64,000 nucleotides of DNA from Prevotella sp. (GTDB taxonomy: Bacteria; Bacteroidota; Bacteroidia; Bacteroidales; Bacteroidaceae): the NCBI GenBank assembly GCA_017524385.1, contig JAFWSS010000177.1, positions 44,932 through 108,931 of the forward strand, read 5' to 3'. This document shows positions 17,435-25,750 of the stretch, one piece after another (position 1 is the stretch's first letter; the number at the start of each line of letters is the position of its first letter). The position numbers were made by a program, and so were the translations under genes. The notes below the pieces were generated by a model. The model saw only the letters and a list, made by a program, of their open reading frames with translations. It ran no database searches and was not told where the DNA came from.

Positions 17435-17833
17435 CTATTTTAGGTCGCTTGTGTCTTCGGGGAGATTCAATTTGTCTAAGAGTATGTTGAAGAACAGGCG
17501 TTCGTGGTCAGTCACCTTGCCGTCTACGAGAATCATCTGTGCAATGAATTTTGCAACGTATGCCCGTTGCAAGTCACTCATTTTGCGAATGGTTTCAATC
17601 ACTGTTGTCTCATCCAGCAACTTGGACATCTCACGCTCCTCAACGCTGAGCCCGATGACCTCGACGATTTCCTCTACAAGTTGATGTTCCCGCGGATGTC
17701 TTTCCCCGTCAACCAGCATGGTGGCATATACCACCTGGTAAATACACTCTTTCTCAATAGATGAAAATTGGGAGAGAGCCAATTTGTCTATAGCCGTTAA
17801 ATTCATTTTCTTCATTTTTTTGTTCATCATCAT
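17435..17833 (-). CDS. Short TerB-like protein
   Basis: The 132-residue helical protein carries TerB-like features: ATMLVDGERHPREHQLV near residue 37 and a second acidic loop, ILVDGKVTDHERLF, near residue 106. The spacing of the two DG loops is that of a single TerB domain with its pseudo-twofold helices. It is the first gene of a two-gene unit with the SprT-like peptidase. It gives the region a second TerB-like protein besides that at 8440. Several ATGs stand in a row at the start; the first is used. Confidence 0.72.
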   Translation of the reverse strand: MMMNKKMKKMNLTAIDKLALSQFSSIEKECIYQVVYATMLVDGERHPREHQLVEEIVEVIGLSVEEREMSKLLDETTVIETIRKMSDLQRAYVAKFIAQMILVDGKVTDHERLFFNILLDKLNLPEDTSDLK

Positions 17834-17844
17834 CGATATGTCTG

Positions 17845-17852
17845 CAAAGTTA
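17845..17852 (-). promoter_or_regulatory. -7 box for the TerB-like/SprT-like pair
   Basis: TAACTTTG on the minus strand lies only 12 bp before the ATG at 17833, which suggests a very short leader. Confidence 0.6.
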
Positions 17853-17869
17853 CGCTGTTCTTATCGTAT

Positions 17870-20365
17870 TTAGATATTTGGGGTGTCCCATTTTTTTGTT
17901 TGCTTGCACATCACGTTGGTGGTCTGATTGCCTGCCTTCAGAGTGAATTCGCCTTCTTCAAGCACCCACTTGCCGTCGGCCCCCACGAAAGCCAGGCTCT
18001 TGGCGGGCAGATGGAAGGTGACGGTCTTCATCTCTCCGGGTTGCAGTTCAATCTTGGTGAAGTCGCGCAGACGTTTGTTGTCTGGGACGATGGAAGCGAC
18101 GAGGTCGCTGCTGTAGAGCAGCACAGACTCTTTCCCCGCCTTGTTGCCATTGTTTCGTACGTCGACGCTTACCGTCAGGATGTCGTCGGCGTTGAACGTC
18201 GTCTTGTCCACCCGCAGGTTGCTGTATTCATATGTGGTGTAGCTCATGCCATAGCCAAAAGGCCATTGCAACGACACTTTCGCGTCGTAGTTGTATGCTC
18301 CCGCCATTGTTCCCACCTCTTCGCTCACCTTGTAGTCGTAGGTGTTGAGAGAGTTGATTTCACGTGGGTATGTGTAAGGCATCTTGCCCGAGAAGTTGCT
18401 GTCGCCAGCCAGAAGGTTTGCCAATGCGTCGCCACCGTAATTTCCTGGTATGAAGATGTCGACAACAGCCTCTGCCAGAGGTTCTAAGTCGGCTATCAGT
18501 CGTGGGCGTCCTTCGTTGAGTATGAGCACGACGGGCTTTCCTGTCTTGGCAAGTTCTTTCACCAGGTTTCTCTGGTTTTGTGAAAGCCATAGGTCGTCGA
18601 GGTTGCCAGGTGTTTCCGTATAGGAGTTCTCGCCGATGCATGCGATGATGATGTCTGCTTTCGACGCCGCCTCCACTGCTTTTGATATCTGGGGCTCGTT
18701 TTCGGCGTGGTATGCACCGTTTTCGTTGTAAGTCACTCCTTGTTCAAGGATGATGTTTTCCTTGCCGAATTTGTTGCAGAGGGCTTCATAGATGGTGTTG
18801 TACTTCTCTGCCAGGTCTTCTGCCATCGACCCCTGCCATGTGTAGCTCCATCCTCCATGGAGGCATCGCATCTGGTTGGCGTTGGGTCCGGTAAGCAAGA
18901 TTTTCCTGCCTTTCGTCAACGGCAGGATGTTGCCGTTGTTCTTGAGCAACACTTCCGACTCCTCTGCAGCCAGCAATGCTTTTGCAGCGAACTCATCCGA
19001 GCCGAATTTCTCGTATCCTTTGCCACCGGTATTGGGTTGGTCGAAGAGGTTCAACCTGTATTTCACACGCAATATGCGCCTTACGGCATCGTCGATGCGG
19101 CTCATGGGGACCTTCCCTTCCTCCACGAGTTCTTTCAGCAGTATGCAGAACTCCACGCTGTATGGGTCCATCGACATGTCGATGCCGGCGTTGATGGCTA
19201 TTCTGATGGCGTCTTTCTTGTCTTTCGCCACCTTTTCACGTGAGAAGAGGTTGTTGATGTCTGCCCAGTCTGTCACAAGCATGCCATCCCAATTGAGATC
19301 CTCTTTCAGCCATTTTGTGAGGTATTCGTAACTGGCATGCAATGGCACGCCGTTGACGGAGGCGGAGTTCACCATCATGGTCAGCGTCCCGGCAAGTGCT
19401 GCGGCCTTGAAAGGCTCGAAATATTTCTCACGGAGCAACTGCGGCGAGAGGTATGCCGGTGTCCGGTCCTTGCCGCTCCATGGTGCTCCGTAAGCGAAAT
19501 AGTGTTTCGTGCAGGTGGCCACGTTGTATGGTCCCAGATGGTTGGGGTCTTCGCCTTGGTAGCCTTTGATTTCGGCCTCCACCATGCGGGCGTTGACGAT
19601 GGCGTCCTCGCCGAAACTCTCCCAGATGCGCGACCATCGCGCGTCGCGCCCCAGGTCGACAACGGGGTTGTAAACCCACGGGCAGTTGCCGGCCCTGCTC
19701 TCGTATGCGGTGATTTTTGCTCCGGTGAAGGCAAGTTCGGTGTTGAAGGTGGCGGCGATGTTGATGGGTTGTGGGAAGAGCGTTCCGCCTTGTGTGTATG
19801 TCACTCCATGGTTGTGGTCGAGGCCATAGATGTCGGGGATGCCGATGTGCTTCATCGATTTTTTCTGTATCAGCCCGATCCACTGTTGCCATTGCTCCAC
19901 GGTGGCGGCGCGTGTGCCTGGAGCATTGAGTATCGACCCCACCTTCCATTTCGAGATGATGGTGTCGAGCATTACTTCATTGAGTTTCCACACTCGCCGC
20001 GTGTCGCCCTCATATATGTCGACAGGGTAGTTTCCCAAGCGGTCCAAGATTTGTTGGTCGCTCTGCTTGAGCAGTGCCTCTATCTCTTTTGCGGGGGCGC
20101 CATATTGTTGCAGCACCTGGCGCACCTTTTCGCGGTCGATTTTTGGATTTTCCATGGTCATCTTTCCCATCACGTCGAGGTTCAGCTCAAGCATCTGGCC
20201 GATTTTCTCGTCGAGGGTCATCTTCGCAAGGGTCTTCTCAATTTTTGCTTCCAGCGCCTCATCGCGTGGGATTGCCGGCTTGATGCTTTGGGCTGCCATG
20301 CCGATGGCTGTGCAAGCACCCACCATCATCAGGAGAATTCTTTTTGTCATTTTGTTGGTTTTCAT
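17870..20365 (-). CDS. Secreted glycoside hydrolase family 3 beta-glucosidase
   Basis: The 831-residue enzyme has a signal peptide ending near MAAQS, an N-terminal GH3 TIM-barrel, a GH3 alpha/beta C-domain and an Ig/FnIII-like end domain. Visible GH3 landmarks are [24 protein letters not shown] (the KH-x motif at 287) and the nucleophile Asp366 in [12 protein letters not shown]3 enzymes of this layout cleave terminal beta-glucosides or beta-xylosides in the periplasm. It stands alone with its own promoter, outside any SusCD locus. Exact substrate specificity cannot be read from the sequence. Confidence 0.93.
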   Translation of the reverse strand: MKTNKMTKRILLMMVGACTAIGMAAQSIKPAIPRDEALEAKIEKTLAKMTLDEKIGQMLELNLDVMGKMTMENPKIDREKVRQVLQQYGAPAKEIEALLKQSDQQILDRLGNYPVDIYEGDTRRVWKLNEVMLDTIISKWKVGSILNAPGTRAATVEQWQQWIGLIQKKSMKHIGIPDIYGLDHNHGVTYTQGGTLFPQPINIAATFNTELAFTGAKITAYESRAGNCPWVYNPVVDLGRDARWSRIWESFGEDAIVNARMVEAEIKGYQGEDPNHLGPYNVATCTKHYFAYGAPWSGKDRTPAYLSPQLLREKYFEPFKAAALAGTLTMMVNSASVNGVPLHASYEYLTKWLKEDLNWDGMLVTDWADINNLFSREKVAKDKKDAIRIAINAGIDMSMDPYSVEFCILLKELVEEGKVPMSRIDDAVRRILRVKYRLNLFDQPNTGGKGYEKFGSDEFAAKALLAAEESEVLLKNNGNILPLTKGRKILLTGPNANQMRCLHGGWSYTWQGSMAEDLAEKYNTIYEALCNKFGKENIILEQGVTYNENGAYHAENEPQISKAVEAASKADIIIACIGENSYTETPGNLDDLWLSQNQRNLVKELAKTGKPVVLILNEGRPRLIADLEPLAEAVVDIFIPGNYGGDALANLLAGDSNFSGKMPYTYPREINSLNTYDYKVSEEVGTMAGAYNYDAKVSLQWPFGYGMSYTTYEYSNLRVDKTTFNADDILTVSVDVRNNGNKAGKESVLLYSSDLVASIVPDNKRLRDFTKIELQPGEMKTVTFHLPAKSLAFVGADGKWVLEEGEFTLKAGNQTTNVMCKQTKKWDTPNI

Positions 20366-20390
20366 ATTTCAGGTAAGACTATTTCGGTTA

Positions 20391-20398
20391 CAAATTTA
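20391..20398 (-). promoter_or_regulatory. -7 box for the GH3 gene
   Basis: TAAATTTG on the minus strand lies 26 bp before the GH3 ATG. Confidence 0.5.
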
Positions 20399-20450
20399 GG
20401 GAATTTTCAGGAATTATCTGCCATTAGGGCCAAAGATTTTGATTTTTCTT

Positions 20451-20484
20451 ATAAAAAGCCCACCCTGGCGGAGCAAGGTGGGCT
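20451..20484 (-). terminator. Rho-independent terminator after the decayed gene end
   Basis: On the minus strand AGCCCACC and GGTGGGCT form an 8-bp stem with a 12-base loop, followed by a T-rich run. It lies 33 bp past the stop of the gene remnant at 20517, so the terminator outlived its gene. Confidence 0.75.
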
Positions 20485-20516
20485 GGGATGGATTTTGCAT
20501 TCGGGCAAGTGTTTTC

Positions 20517-20723
20517 TTATTCTGACACCGGACGAACCGGGTGGCCATTGCTGCGGAACATCTCTGTGAATGGTTCCAGGCCGCCATCGTTGTAGAAATA
20601 GAGAATGTCGTTATTGTATCCTTGTGGGTTGGAAGACCAATAGAAGCCTTCGCTACCGGCACTCTGGAGGATGTAGGTCCGGAATCCCGTTGCAGGTAAG
20701 AAGATGGAATCTGAAAAGTCCAT
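20517..20723 (-). pseudogene. C-terminal remnant of a FISUMP-like surface protein
   Basis: The frame encodes about 68 residues ending in the typical finish of Fibrobacter succinogenes major-paralogue (FISUMP) domains: SIFLPATGFR, then EGFYWSSNPQG, and a closing SNGHPVRPV. No start, signal peptide or upstream domain is present. A second frame just upstream (ANGKGVVGVNGLF) looks like the preceding piece, which would imply a frameshift near 20720. The intact terminator follows. This is best read as the tail of a decayed secreted protein gene. Confidence 0.6.
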
Positions 20724-20731
20724 TAACACCA

Positions 20732-20762
20732 ACGACGCCCTTGCCGTTGGCAAAGGCGTCGT
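20732..20762. other. GC-rich hairpin at the upstream edge of the gene remnant
   Basis: ACGACGCC-TTGCC pairs with GGCAA-GGCGTCGT around a 3-base loop with one mismatch. It lies downstream of the anti-sigma gene but has no U-tract. It also overlaps a reading frame of the remnant, so it may be coding sequence rather than a terminator. The 495 bp between the GH3 and anti-sigma genes hold only this hairpin, the remnant, its terminator and the GH3 promoter. Confidence 0.4.
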
Positions 20763-20860
20763 CTCGTTAGTATGTTATGAAAAATTTGAGAGAATGGAAA
20801 CTTCACAGTTTCACTTTTGTTTTACTAAACTGATGTTTATAGAGAAAGCATAGAAATGAT

Positions 20861-21325
20861 TCATTTGATGATGGGGGTTTCGTTGATTTTCATCGAGTCT
20901 CCCCTGATGGTGTCTGCGATGGCTACTGAGACCCCGCTGTTTGGTGGCGTGTATCCACCGTTGACGGCTATCGGCTGCTCTTCCCGTGACTCTATGGCTA
21001 CATGTATGGCGTTGCCGAGTGTGAGTATGATAGCTACGATGGCAGCAGCTTTGAAGAGCGGTCTGAGTCTCTGTGTCATGCTGATTTTCTTGGCCTTCAC
21101 TGGTGGCACTTCCCCGACCATCTCTAGCATGTGCCGGTCAAAGTCCTCTCCCAGTCTGTTGGCCTCCACGTCGGCCTGCTCATAGGTGAACAGGTCTTTG
21201 TAGGGCAGGAGCCTCACGGGTACGCTTTCTTGGCTGAAGAAGGTGCGCAGTATCTGCTCCTCTTCCAATGTTGTCTCGCACAACCAATAGCGTTCCAGTA
21301 GTTGCTCGATGTATTTATAGTCCAT
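20861..21325 (-). CDS. Probable anti-sigma factor (single-span membrane protein)
   Basis: The 154-residue protein has a soluble N-terminal part of about 90 residues, one transmembrane helix (AAAIVAIILTLGNAIHVAI) and a short outer tail of about 45 residues. Its ATG lies 11 bp inside the end of the ECF sigma gene, which is the usual arrangement for a sigma and its membrane anti-sigma partner in Bacteroidetes. The N-terminal helical region (YIEQLLERYWLCETTLEEEQ) fits a sigma-binding domain. No known anti-sigma family signature is clear, so the role rests mainly on context. It lacks the FecR ligand domain. Confidence 0.7.
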   Translation of the reverse strand: MDYKYIEQLLERYWLCETTLEEEQILRTFFSQESVPVRLLPYKDLFTYEQADVEANRLGEDFDRHMLEMVGEVPPVKAKKISMTQRLRPLFKAAAIVAIILTLGNAIHVAIESREEQPIAVNGGYTPPNSGVSVAIADTIRGDSMKINETPIIK

Positions 21326-21827
21326 ATCCCTCTGTTTCTTGATATTTTTTCTTGATGGCTTGTCGTGCCCTGAATATGTTCACTTTCACTTGGTCTTCGC
21401 TGATGTTGAGTATTTGAGCGATTTCCTTGTAAGATTTTCCTTCGAAGTCACGCAGTTGTATGCAGCTGCGTTGCTTTTCAGGTAGAGCGTCCACCATTTG
21501 TTTCACCAGTTGGATGCGGTCTTTTTGGAGCATTAGCTCGTAGGGCGTGCCTCCTTGGTCGGGTGTTTCCAGGTGTAGATTGTCAAGCGACTCGTTTTGG
21601 TTCTGTTTCATCCTCAGCTTGTCTAGAGCGAGGTTTCGGCAGATGGTAAGGCTGAAGGCTTCTATGGATTCTATCTTATCCCACTCGTCGCGTTTGTTCC
21701 ATACCTTGATCAGCGTGTCCTGCACGATGTCTTGTGCTTCTTCGTGTTTGAGGGTGATGCGCAGAGCCAGCCTGTAGAGTATGTCTTTCAGCGGCAGCAC
21801 ATCATTGCGGAAACTGATCTTTTTCAT
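21315..21827 (-). CDS. ECF-type RNA polymerase sigma factor
   Basis: The 170-residue protein has the two ECF domains. Region 2 shows HEEAQDIVQDTLIKVWNKR and the AFSLTICRNLALDKLR helix. Region 4 ends in YKEIAQILNISEDQVKVNIF and RARQAIKKK, a clear helix-turn-helix. It would direct RNA polymerase to a small regulon and is probably held by the membrane protein encoded in overlap. No FecR/TonB receptor genes are adjacent, so its target genes are not evident here. No TAnnTTTG box was found directly upstream. Confidence 0.93.
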   Translation of the reverse strand: MKKISFRNDVLPLKDILYRLALRITLKHEEAQDIVQDTLIKVWNKRDEWDKIESIEAFSLTICRNLALDKLRMKQNQNESLDNLHLETPDQGGTPYELMLQKDRIQLVKQMVDALPEKQRSCIQLRDFEGKSYKEIAQILNISEDQVKVNIFRARQAIKKKYQETEGYGL

Positions 21828-21952
21828 CGTTGTCTATGGTTATGACGTATGGGACGGTGGTGATGTTACACTTATAAGTGGGGAAAACGGTGTTTTAACG
21901 TTTGTTAAGGGTTGGGGCCTTGGTTTGTGGACCATTCAGCGAATATTTTTTC

Positions 21953-21981
21953 CACGCGCTCGGCTCTGCCGCTTGGCTCGT
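21953..21981 (+). repeat. Element B, copy 1
   Basis: CGGCTCTGCCGCTTGGCTCG and flanking CACGCGCT recur at 29324 with one change. Both copies lie in leader regions of minus-strand genes. This copy sits within the 695-bp intergenic stretch before the ECF gene, which otherwise holds only repeats and palindromes. Confidence 0.75.
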
Positions 21982-22059
21982 TTGTGGCAGTGTATGAGAA
22001 ATTTATGGAACATTCTATGTCAACGGTATGTTTTAATGTTATTCGCAGAAAATAATACG

Positions 22060-22084
22060 GGCGGGCACAAGACCCGCCCCTACA
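22060..22084. repeat. REP-like GGGCGGG...CCCGCCC hairpin
   Basis: A 7-bp stem around CACAAGA followed by CTAC. Copies of the same element occur at 37532 and, inverted, at 63860. Confidence 0.8.
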
Positions 22085-22182
22085 GCCGCCCCGCATCCTT
22101 GGCGCAATTTTCAATTTTAGCTTCGCTGATTTTTGAGTCCACTTTAAAAAGTGGACAGGGAGCAAAAGGGCGGTGCACATCT

Positions 22183-22281
22183 CCCCTCCCCTCGCAGGGG
22201 AGGGGTTGGGGTGGGGTGAATAAGTCTTGAAAGACAACAAGTTACAGACCCCACCCCTGCCCCTCCCCTTGAGGGGAGGGG
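22183..22281. repeat. Pair of C/G-rich palindromes
   Basis: Two hairpins with arms CCCCTCCCCT/AGGGGAGGGG (22183-22205) and CCCCTCCCC/GGGGAGGGG (22260-22281) flank a spacer, with inverted GGGGTGGGGT and ACCCCACCCC between them. The whole can fold as one long imperfect palindrome. Confidence 0.75.
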
Positions 22282-22350
22282 ATAACAAACACCGATGTTT
22301 GCACAAACAGGACTTTTTATAGTGGGCTCAATTTTCAATTTTTAATTATA

Positions 22351-22528
22351 GCTTCGCTGATTTTTGTCGCGACTCGGCAGAGTGCAAGCAAGCTTGACTC
22401 TACTCTCGCTGCTCCAAAAATTCAATCTTCAATCTTCGATTTTAGCTTCGCTGATTTTTGTCGCGACTCGGCAGAGTGCAAGCAAGCTTGACTCTGCTCT
22501 CGCTACTCCAAAAATTCAATCTTCAATT
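22351..22528 (-). repeat. Element A, copies 2 and 3 in tandem after argB
   Basis: Two copies of the ribF-distal element, offset by 94 bp, lie head to tail in the sense of argB. Each starts with GAAGATTGAATTTTTGGAG and ends near CAGCGAAGCTAAAAT. Each contains the imperfect hairpin AGAGTCAAGC-TT-GCTTG-ACTCT. Confidence 0.9.
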
Positions 22529-23326
22529 TTCAATTATTTCCGTCCCATGTTTTCCGTCGATGGCGGTGGCGAGAGTGATGATGACACGTGTCACGCCAGC
22601 ACCTACGGCTTGCAGTGCGTTTTCTATCTTTGGCAGCATGCCACCCGAGATGGTGCCGTCGGCCTTGTATCGCTCGAAGTCGTCCTTGGTGATGACTGGT
22701 ATGACGCTGTTGTCATCGTCGGGGTTGGCCAGCACTCCTTTTTTCTCGAAGGAGAAGATGAGTGTGACGTCATAGAAGGGAGCGAGCGCCTTTGCCGTCT
22801 CCGATGCGATGGTGTCGGCGTTGGTGTTGAGCATGTGTCCGTCGCCGTCGTGTGTGAGCGGTGCCATGACCGGCGTGATTCCGTTGTCGATGAGCGAGGC
22901 GAGTGCCTTGCCATCCACCTGTTCCACGTCTCCGACGAATCCGAAGTCTATGCCGTCCTTGACGGGTCGCTTGTGGCTTCTGATGACGTTGATGTCGGCT
23001 CCTGTGAGACCCAGTGCGTTCACGCCGCATGCCTGCAGCCTTGCCACCAGGTTTTTGTTCACCAGTCCTCCATACACCATGGTGACCACTTCGAGCGTCT
23101 GCGCGTCGGTGATGCGCCTGCCGTTCACCATCTTGCTCTCCAGTCCCAGCGCGGCGGCCATCTTGGTGGCCTTCCTGCCCCCTCCGTGCACGAGAACTTT
23201 CTTACCCGGAATGGCGGAGAAATGTTGCAGCAGGAGGTCGAGTTGTGCCTCGTCCTCCACCACGGCGCCTCCCACCTTCACCACGCAGCAGGCTTCGCGC
23301 GTGTTATTCAAGATAGGTGTATCCAT
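22523..23326 (-). CDS. argB: Acetylglutamate kinase
   Basis: The 267-residue amino-acid kinase phosphorylates N-acetylglutamate (or N-acetylornithine-pathway variants such as N-succinylglutamate in Bacteroidetes) in arginine synthesis. Motifs are VVKVGGAVVEDE at the start, VLVHGGGRKATK, the LGLTGADINVI loop and SGGMLPKIENALQAVGAGV near the end. The ATG lies 23 bp inside the end of speA. The frame closes IIEN and its stop is the first TGA of a GAAAATTGAAGATTGA stretch. No other arginine genes are near. The acyl group used cannot be decided from the sequence here. Confidence 0.92.
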   Translation of the reverse strand: MDTPILNNTREACCVVKVGGAVVEDEAQLDLLLQHFSAIPGKKVLVHGGGRKATKMAAALGLESKMVNGRRITDAQTLEVVTMVYGGLVNKNLVARLQACGVNALGLTGADINVIRSHKRPVKDGIDFGFVGDVEQVDGKALASLIDNGITPVMAPLTHDGDGHMLNTNADTIASETAKALAPFYDVTLIFSFEKKGVLANPDDDNSVIPVITKDDFERYKADGTISGGMLPKIENALQAVGAGVTRVIITLATAIDGKHGTEIIEN

Positions 23327-25196
23327 ATAGTCCTGAGCGGTAGTTTGAGAGGAATTCCTTGCCCTCCTCGAGTGAGATTTTCCCTTGTTTCACGCTTTTC
23401 GTCACCCATATCTCTAGTTGGCGCACCAGTTTCTTGGGGTTGTATTGCACGTAAGCCAGCACTTCCTCCACGGTCTCTCCGTCGATGATTTGGTCGATGT
23501 GGTAGGTGTGGTCTTTCACCGAGATGTGCACGGCGTTGGTGTCGCCGAAGAGGTTGTGCATGTCGCCGAGGATTTCCTGGTAAGCCCCCACGAGGAAAAC
23601 TCCGAGGTAGTATTGCTCGTTTTTCTTCAGCGGGTGCACGGGCAGTATGTGTGAGATGTGGCGGTTGGTGACGAAGTTGGCAATCTTCCCGTCGCTGTCG
23701 CATGTGATGTCCTGCAGCGTGGCGCTTCGCGTTGGTCGCTCGTTGAGCCGCTGTATGGGCATGATGGGGAAGAGTTGGTCGATGGCCCATGAGTCGGGTA
23801 GCGACTGGAAGAGCGAGAAGTTGCAGAAGTATTTGTCGGCCAGCAGTTTGTCGAGCACCCTCAGTTCTTCTGGCACGTGTTTGAGGTGCTTGGTGAGGAT
23901 GTTGATTTCATGAGAGACGCTCCAGTACATGCTTTCCACCTCGGCACGTGCCTTGAGGTCGATGATGCCGTGGTTGAAGAGGTCGAGCGCCTCTTCTCTT
24001 ATCTGCTCGGCGTCGTGCCAGTCCTCGAGCATGGTGCGTGGGTTGAGGTTGTCCCAGATGTCGTATAGGTCCTTCACCAGGTGGTGTGCGTCCTCTGCGG
24101 GTTCGAATTCCTCGTCCATTTCCGGCAGCGATGCCGTTTCAAGCACGTCGATGACGAGCACGGAGTGGTGTGCCGAGAGCGACCTTCCGCTTTCGGTGAT
24201 GAGGTTGGGGTGTTGTATGCCGTTTTTGTTGGACGCCTCCACGAAGGTGTAGATGCAGTCGTTGACATATTCTTGTATGGAGTAGTTGACCGAACTCTCG
24301 CTGCTGGGCGAGCGTGTGCCGTCGTAATCAACGCCGAGTCCGCCGCCGCAGTCCACGAAATCGACGTTGTAACCCAACTTGTGCAGTTGCACGTAGAATT
24401 GCGACGCCTCCCTGAGAGCGGCTTGTATTCGTCTGATTTTTGTGATTTGCGAGCCGATGTGGAAATGTATGAGCCTTAGGCAGTCGCGCATGTCTTTTTT
24501 GTCGAGCATCTCCAGAGCCTCGAGCAGTTCGCTGCTGGTGAGTCCGAACTTGCTGGCGTCGCCTCCGCTTTCCTCCCATTTCCCCGAGCCCGATGTTGCG
24601 AGTTTGATGCGAATGCCGAGGTTGGGTTTTACGTTTAGTTTTTTCGCCGCCTTTGCGATGGTTTCCAGTTCGTTGAGTTTCTCCACGACGATGAAGATGC
24701 GTTTACCCATCTTCTGCGCGAGGAGTGCTAGTTCGATGTAGCTTTGGTCCTTGTATCCGTTGCAGATGATGAGGGAGTCGCTTTGGCATTGCACAGCGAT
24801 GACGGCGTGCAGTTCCGGTTTAGAGCCAGCCTCCAGCCCTAGGTTGAATTTCTTGCCATGCGAGATGATTTCCTCCACGACGGGTTGCATCTGGTTGACC
24901 TTGATGGGGTAGATGACGAAGTTCTCTCCCTTGTAGTCATATTCCTCAGCGGCCTTTTTGAAGCAGCTTGCAGTTTTCTCAATGCGGTTGTCGAGGATGT
25001 CGGGGAATCGCAGCAAGACAGGAGGTGTGACATCGCGGAGGGCGAGTTCGTCCATGACCTCACGCAGGTCGATTTGTGTCTCGTCCTTGCATGGCGATAC
25101 ATATACGTTGCCATGGTTGTTGACTCCGAAATAGGAAGTTCCCCATCCGTTGATGTTGTAGAGCTCCTTGGAGTCTTCGATGGTCCATTTTTTCAT
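23304..25196 (-). CDS. speA: Biosynthetic arginine decarboxylase
   Basis: At 630 residues this is a full-length SpeA of the fold-III PLP decarboxylases and makes agmatine for polyamine synthesis. The early NFVIYPIKVNQMQPVV contains the PLP lysine. The glycine stretch DCGGGLGVDYDG binds the PLP phosphate, and LITESGRSLSAHHSVLV and the C-terminal helical domain follow. Overlap with argB couples synthesis of an arginine-pathway kinase with arginine consumption. It starts 22 bp after aroK and belongs to the topA-aroK-speA-argB unit. Confidence 0.95.
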   Translation of the reverse strand: MKKWTIEDSKELYNINGWGTSYFGVNNHGNVYVSPCKDETQIDLREVMDELALRDVTPPVLLRFPDILDNRIEKTASCFKKAAEEYDYKGENFVIYPIKVNQMQPVVEEIISHGKKFNLGLEAGSKPELHAVIAVQCQSDSLIICNGYKDQSYIELALLAQKMGKRIFIVVEKLNELETIAKAAKKLNVKPNLGIRIKLATSGSGKWEESGGDASKFGLTSSELLEALEMLDKKDMRDCLRLIHFHIGSQITKIRRIQAALREASQFYVQLHKLGYNVDFVDCGGGLGVDYDGTRSPSSESSVNYSIQEYVNDCIYTFVEASNKNGIQHPNLITESGRSLSAHHSVLVIDVLETASLPEMDEEFEPAEDAHHLVKDLYDIWDNLNPRTMLEDWHDAEQIREEALDLFNHGIIDLKARAEVESMYWSVSHEINILTKHLKHVPEELRVLDKLLADKYFCNFSLFQSLPDSWAIDQLFPIMPIQRLNERPTRSATLQDITCDSDGKIANFVTNRHISHILPVHPLKKNEQYYLGVFLVGAYQEILGDMHNLFGDTNAVHISVKDHTYHIDQIIDGETVEEVLAYVQYNPKKLVRQLEIWVTKSVKQGKISLEEGKEFLSNYRSGLYGYTYLE

Positions 25197-25218
25197 TGTT
25201 GTGGCGTGTAATGGTGGT

Positions 25219-25746
25219 TCATATGCCTAGCATTTTCCTGATGCTGGCGACGGAGATTTTTATTTTCTCGTAGTTGTCGAGGAGGTTGACGTCCAGAGTG
25301 TGCCGAGCCGTGGTGTAGAAGGGTTCTCGTAGTTTGAGTTGCTCTTTGATGAAGAGTTGCATCTCTTCCGCAGTCTTGTCCTTCAGCAGTGGTCTGACAG
25401 TCTTTCCCATTTTCAGGTGCTTGTATAGCACTTCAGGAGTAGCCTTGAGGTAGATGGTGTCGCCTTGGCGGTTGAGGTATTCCATATTGTCGAAGAAGCA
25501 AGGCGTGCCTCCTCCGCAACTGATGACGACATCCTCGAACTCCGCCACTTCGTGTAGCATGGCTTGCTCTATCTTTCTGAAGTGCTCTTCGCCCCCCTCG
25601 GCGAATATTTGCGGCACGGTCTTTCTCCTTCGGCTTTCGATATACCAGTCGAGGTCGTAGAATGGTATTCCCAGTTCCTTTGCGAGTGCCTTTCCCACAG
25701 TGGTTTTTCCGGCGCCCATGTATCCTATGATGATGATTCTCACCAT
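25219..25746 (-). CDS. aroK: Shikimate kinase
   Basis: The 175-residue P-loop kinase phosphorylates shikimate at O3. Walker A is GYMGAGKTTVGKALA. The shikimate-binding DLDWYIE (DxD) and GEEHFRKIEQ (FR-x-E) motifs follow, with the ISCGGGTPC loop, and the lid Arg region KTVRPLLKD. The ATG comes 4 bp after the topA stop, so the gene depends on the topA transcript. It is 0.97-family typical in length. Confidence 0.95.
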   Translation of the reverse strand: MVRIIIIGYMGAGKTTVGKALAKELGIPFYDLDWYIESRRRKTVPQIFAEGGEEHFRKIEQAMLHEVAEFEDVVISCGGGTPCFFDNMEYLNRQGDTIYLKATPEVLYKHLKMGKTVRPLLKDKTAEEMQLFIKEQLKLREPFYTTARHTLDVNLLDNYEKIKISVASIRKMLGI

Positions 25747-25750
25747 GGGG

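Noticed and set aside
19337-20569. 410-codon open frame antisense to the GH3 gene
   Set aside because: It overlaps the GH3 gene and its signal region, and its composition is that of a shadow frame in GC-rich DNA.
22364-23488. 374-codon plus-strand frame starting MSRLGRVQASL
   Set aside because: The same start appears at all element A copies (7450 minus, 22364 and 22458 plus). It arises from the repeat and then runs antisense to argB.
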